Below, one piece after another: positions 62,558-64,000 of a stretch of DNA of 64,000 nucleotides. The notes under the pieces are model-generated. The model did no database searches. It saw only the letters and a list, made by a program, of their open reading frames with translations, and was not told the DNA's origin. Both the position numbers and the translations under genes were made by a program. The number at the start of each line of letters is the position of its first letter. Position 1 is the first letter of the stretch. Source of the stretch: Rhodoblastus sp963713695 (lineage in GTDB: Bacteria; Pseudomonadota; Alphaproteobacteria; Rhizobiales; Beijerinckiaceae); the NCBI GenBank assembly GCA_963713695.1, contig CAVQMU010000009.1, positions 434,001 to 498,000 on the forward strand. The letters are read 5' to 3'.

Positions 62558-63560
62558 TTGGCTTCCACCCTGCCCCGGTTCGTTTTCGCTTTCGTGATAG
62601 GTCTGGCCCTTGCCGGTCTCGGCGCTCCCCGGGCGGAAGCCGCCGACAAGTTGCGCCTCTCCATCCAGGCCGCGGGAACATTTGGGTGGGAGCTGGCCAT
62701 CGCCAAATCCTACGGGCTCGACAAGCAGGCCGACCTCGACATCGAAAGCGACGAGCTGGCGACCACCGAAGCCGGCAAGATCGCGCTGATCGGCGGCGGC
62801 GCCGACATGATCCTGTCGGACTGGCTTTGGGTTTCGCGCGAACGCAGCCTTGGCAAGAAACTCCTGTTCTATCCGCATTCGACAGCGCTGGGCGCGGTCA
62901 TGGCGAAGGAGCCGGAAAAATTCGTCAAGCCGGCGGATTTCATCGGCAAGAAGGTCGGAGTCGCCGGCGGCCCTCTCGACAAGAGCTGGCTGATGCTGCA
63001 GGCCTGGGGCCTCAAGCAAGGCGTCGACTTGAAAAGCAAGGCCGACATCGAGTTTGGCGCGCCTCCGCTGCTTGCGGAAAAGCTGGCGCAGGGCGAACTC
63101 GACGCCGCGCTCGAATTCTGGACTTTTTGCGCCCGGCTCGAGTTCGCGCGGGTATGGCCGCGCGGTGGATATGGCGGACGTCGAGCGCGACCTTGGAGCC
63201 AAGGGGCCGGTCATCGTCACCGGCTATGTCTTCACCGAGGAGTTCGCCGCCCAGCATGGGCCGGCGCTCGCGCGCTTTTTCGACATGATGGCGAAGGCAA
63301 AAAAACTGATCAGCGACGACGACGCCGCCTTTGCCCAGATCGTCCCCCTGACGGGCGCCAAGGACGCCGCCACACAGGCGCTGTTGCGGAAATATTACCG
63401 GCAGGGCGTCCCAACCCGGCCGCTCCAGGCTGACGAGGCGGACGCCGCCGCGATCTTCAAGGTGTTGGCGGGCGTCGGCGGCGAAAATCTGGTCGGCTCG
63501 GCCAAGGAGATCGATCCGGGCGTGTTCTACAGTCCGGCCGAGGCCGCACCGAAGAAATGA
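62558..63560 (+). CDS. NMT1/SsuA-type ABC substrate-binding protein (one frameshift)
   Basis: Binding protein of 333 residues when one extra base is removed. Signal peptide FVFAFVIGLALAGLGAPRAEA; IQAAGTFGWELAIAKSYGL and DMILSDWLWVSRERS are typical of the nitrate/sulfonate/taurine-like group. Frame breaks at TT 63143-63144; with a single T the sequence reads ARLESRGYGRAVDMADVERDLG. Begins with TTG after AAAGAGG. Permease follows. Ligand unknown; located with the PQQ dehydrogenase genes, so a link to alcohol metabolism or metal supply can be asked. Confidence 0.83.
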
Positions 63561-63584
63561 TCCGCCAAGAATGATTCAGAAAGC

Positions 63585-64000
63585 ATGATCCGCCTCCTGT
63601 CGCTCGCACTGTTTTTCGCCTTGTGGCAGGCGGGCGCGTGGAGTTTTGGGCCGCATTACCTGCCGACGCCTCTCGCTGTCGGCGCGACCATGGCGCACGA
63701 GGCGCGCAATGGCGCGCTGTGGTTCAATCTCGGAGTGACGCTGGCGCGGGTCCTCGCAGGCTTCGTCCTGGCGATGGGCCTCGGTTCGGCGCTCGGCCTG
63801 GCGCTGGGCCGCAATCCCCGTCTCGACCGTCTCGTCGATCCCTGGCTGGTGATCTTCCTCAACACGCCGTTCCTCGTCATCATCATGTTCGCCTATATCT
63901 GGGGCGGGCTGAACGAAGTTTCGGCGCTCGCGGCGATCACGCTCAACAAGCTGCCCAACGCCATGGTCACGCTGAGGGAAGGCGCGCGAGCGCTCGACCG
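63585..64000 (+). CDS. ABC transporter permease (partial, runs off the window)
   Basis: First 138 residues of an inner-membrane permease of the SsuC/TauC type. Helices: LLSLALFFALWQAGAW, then NLGVTLARVLAGFVLAMGLGSALGLALG and WLVIFLNTPFLVIIMFAYIWGG. LPTPLAVGATMAHEAR is the usual periplasmic loop. It belongs to the same operon as the preceding binding protein. Confidence 0.85.
   Translation, partial: MIRLLSLALFFALWQAGAWSFGPHYLPTPLAVGATMAHEARNGALWFNLGVTLARVLAGFVLAMGLGSALGLALGRNPRLDRLVDPWLVIFLNTPFLVIIMFAYIWGGLNEVSALAAITLNKLPNAMVTLREGARALD

Overview
The window is GC-rich, densely coded chromosomal DNA that reads like an alphaproteobacterium of the Hyphomicrobiales (Rhizobiales), most likely a methylotroph of the Methylocystaceae/Beijerinckiaceae type. 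The order-level guess rests on gene families typical of that group (DUF2865, DUF3422, DUF3501, class II DAHP synthase, CreA, GtrA-fused DPM synthase, GT21 glucosyltransferase). The methylotrophy guess rests on the 3' end, where pqqABDE is followed by a cytochrome c (xoxG-like), a MoxJ-type binding protein (xoxJ) and a lanthanide-type PQQ alcohol dehydrogenase (xoxF). I saw no rRNA, tRNA, CRISPR, prophage or intact IS element.

Layout. 1-4.7 kb: 5' part of glnE, a sensor kinase, and a divergent soluble FtsK-like translocase. 4.7-7 kb: a lower-GC accessory patch with a nuclease-like gene, a VapBC toxin-antitoxin pair with a palindromic operator, and a duplicated piece of vapC. 7-15.2 kb: TetR/metal-dependent hydrolase, a rubrerythrin/FeS/DUF3501 cluster, a DUF2865 protein, class II DAHP synthase and a LigB-type dioxygenase. 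15.2-19.8 kb: creA and two tandem paralogous binding proteins with no transporter. 19.9-26.6 kb: SelO, two lipid-linked sugar enzymes, DUF3422 and an orphan modA. 26.7-30.6 kb: a large repetitive putative type I-secreted protein and a PEP-CTERM-like protein, each behind its own palindrome. 30.6-38.6 kb: GNAT-TadA, rluB-like, rsmD, then ilvBN behind a complete transcription attenuator whose leader peptide contains Leu-Leu-Val-Val. 38.8-48.2 kb: ppk2, cimA operon, cysS, serB, miaA, gltX. 48.4-55 kb: GT21, a stand-alone 26-codon unit, an OYE-family reductase, nadE, DUF779 and aldehyde dehydrogenase. 55.6-64 kb: PQQ biosynthesis, the xox genes, a LuxR-type response regulator and the start of an ABC transporter.

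Themes. Branched-chain amino acid synthesis is represented by both acetolactate synthase (ilvBN) and a citramalate synthase (cimA). The 3' end is a periplasmic alcohol-oxidation module: PQQ is made by PqqABDE (pqqC is not in this operon), inserted into XoxF, electrons pass to XoxG, and an aldehyde dehydrogenase lies next door. Seven genes are each broken by one or two single-base indels (eight in all), and removing each indel restores a full-length family protein of the usual size. This pattern looks like uncorrected sequencing or assembly error rather than gene decay, and affected genes are annotated as single CDS. A dispersed intergenic repeat with a long hairpin occurs four times, and its stem shows compensatory base changes.
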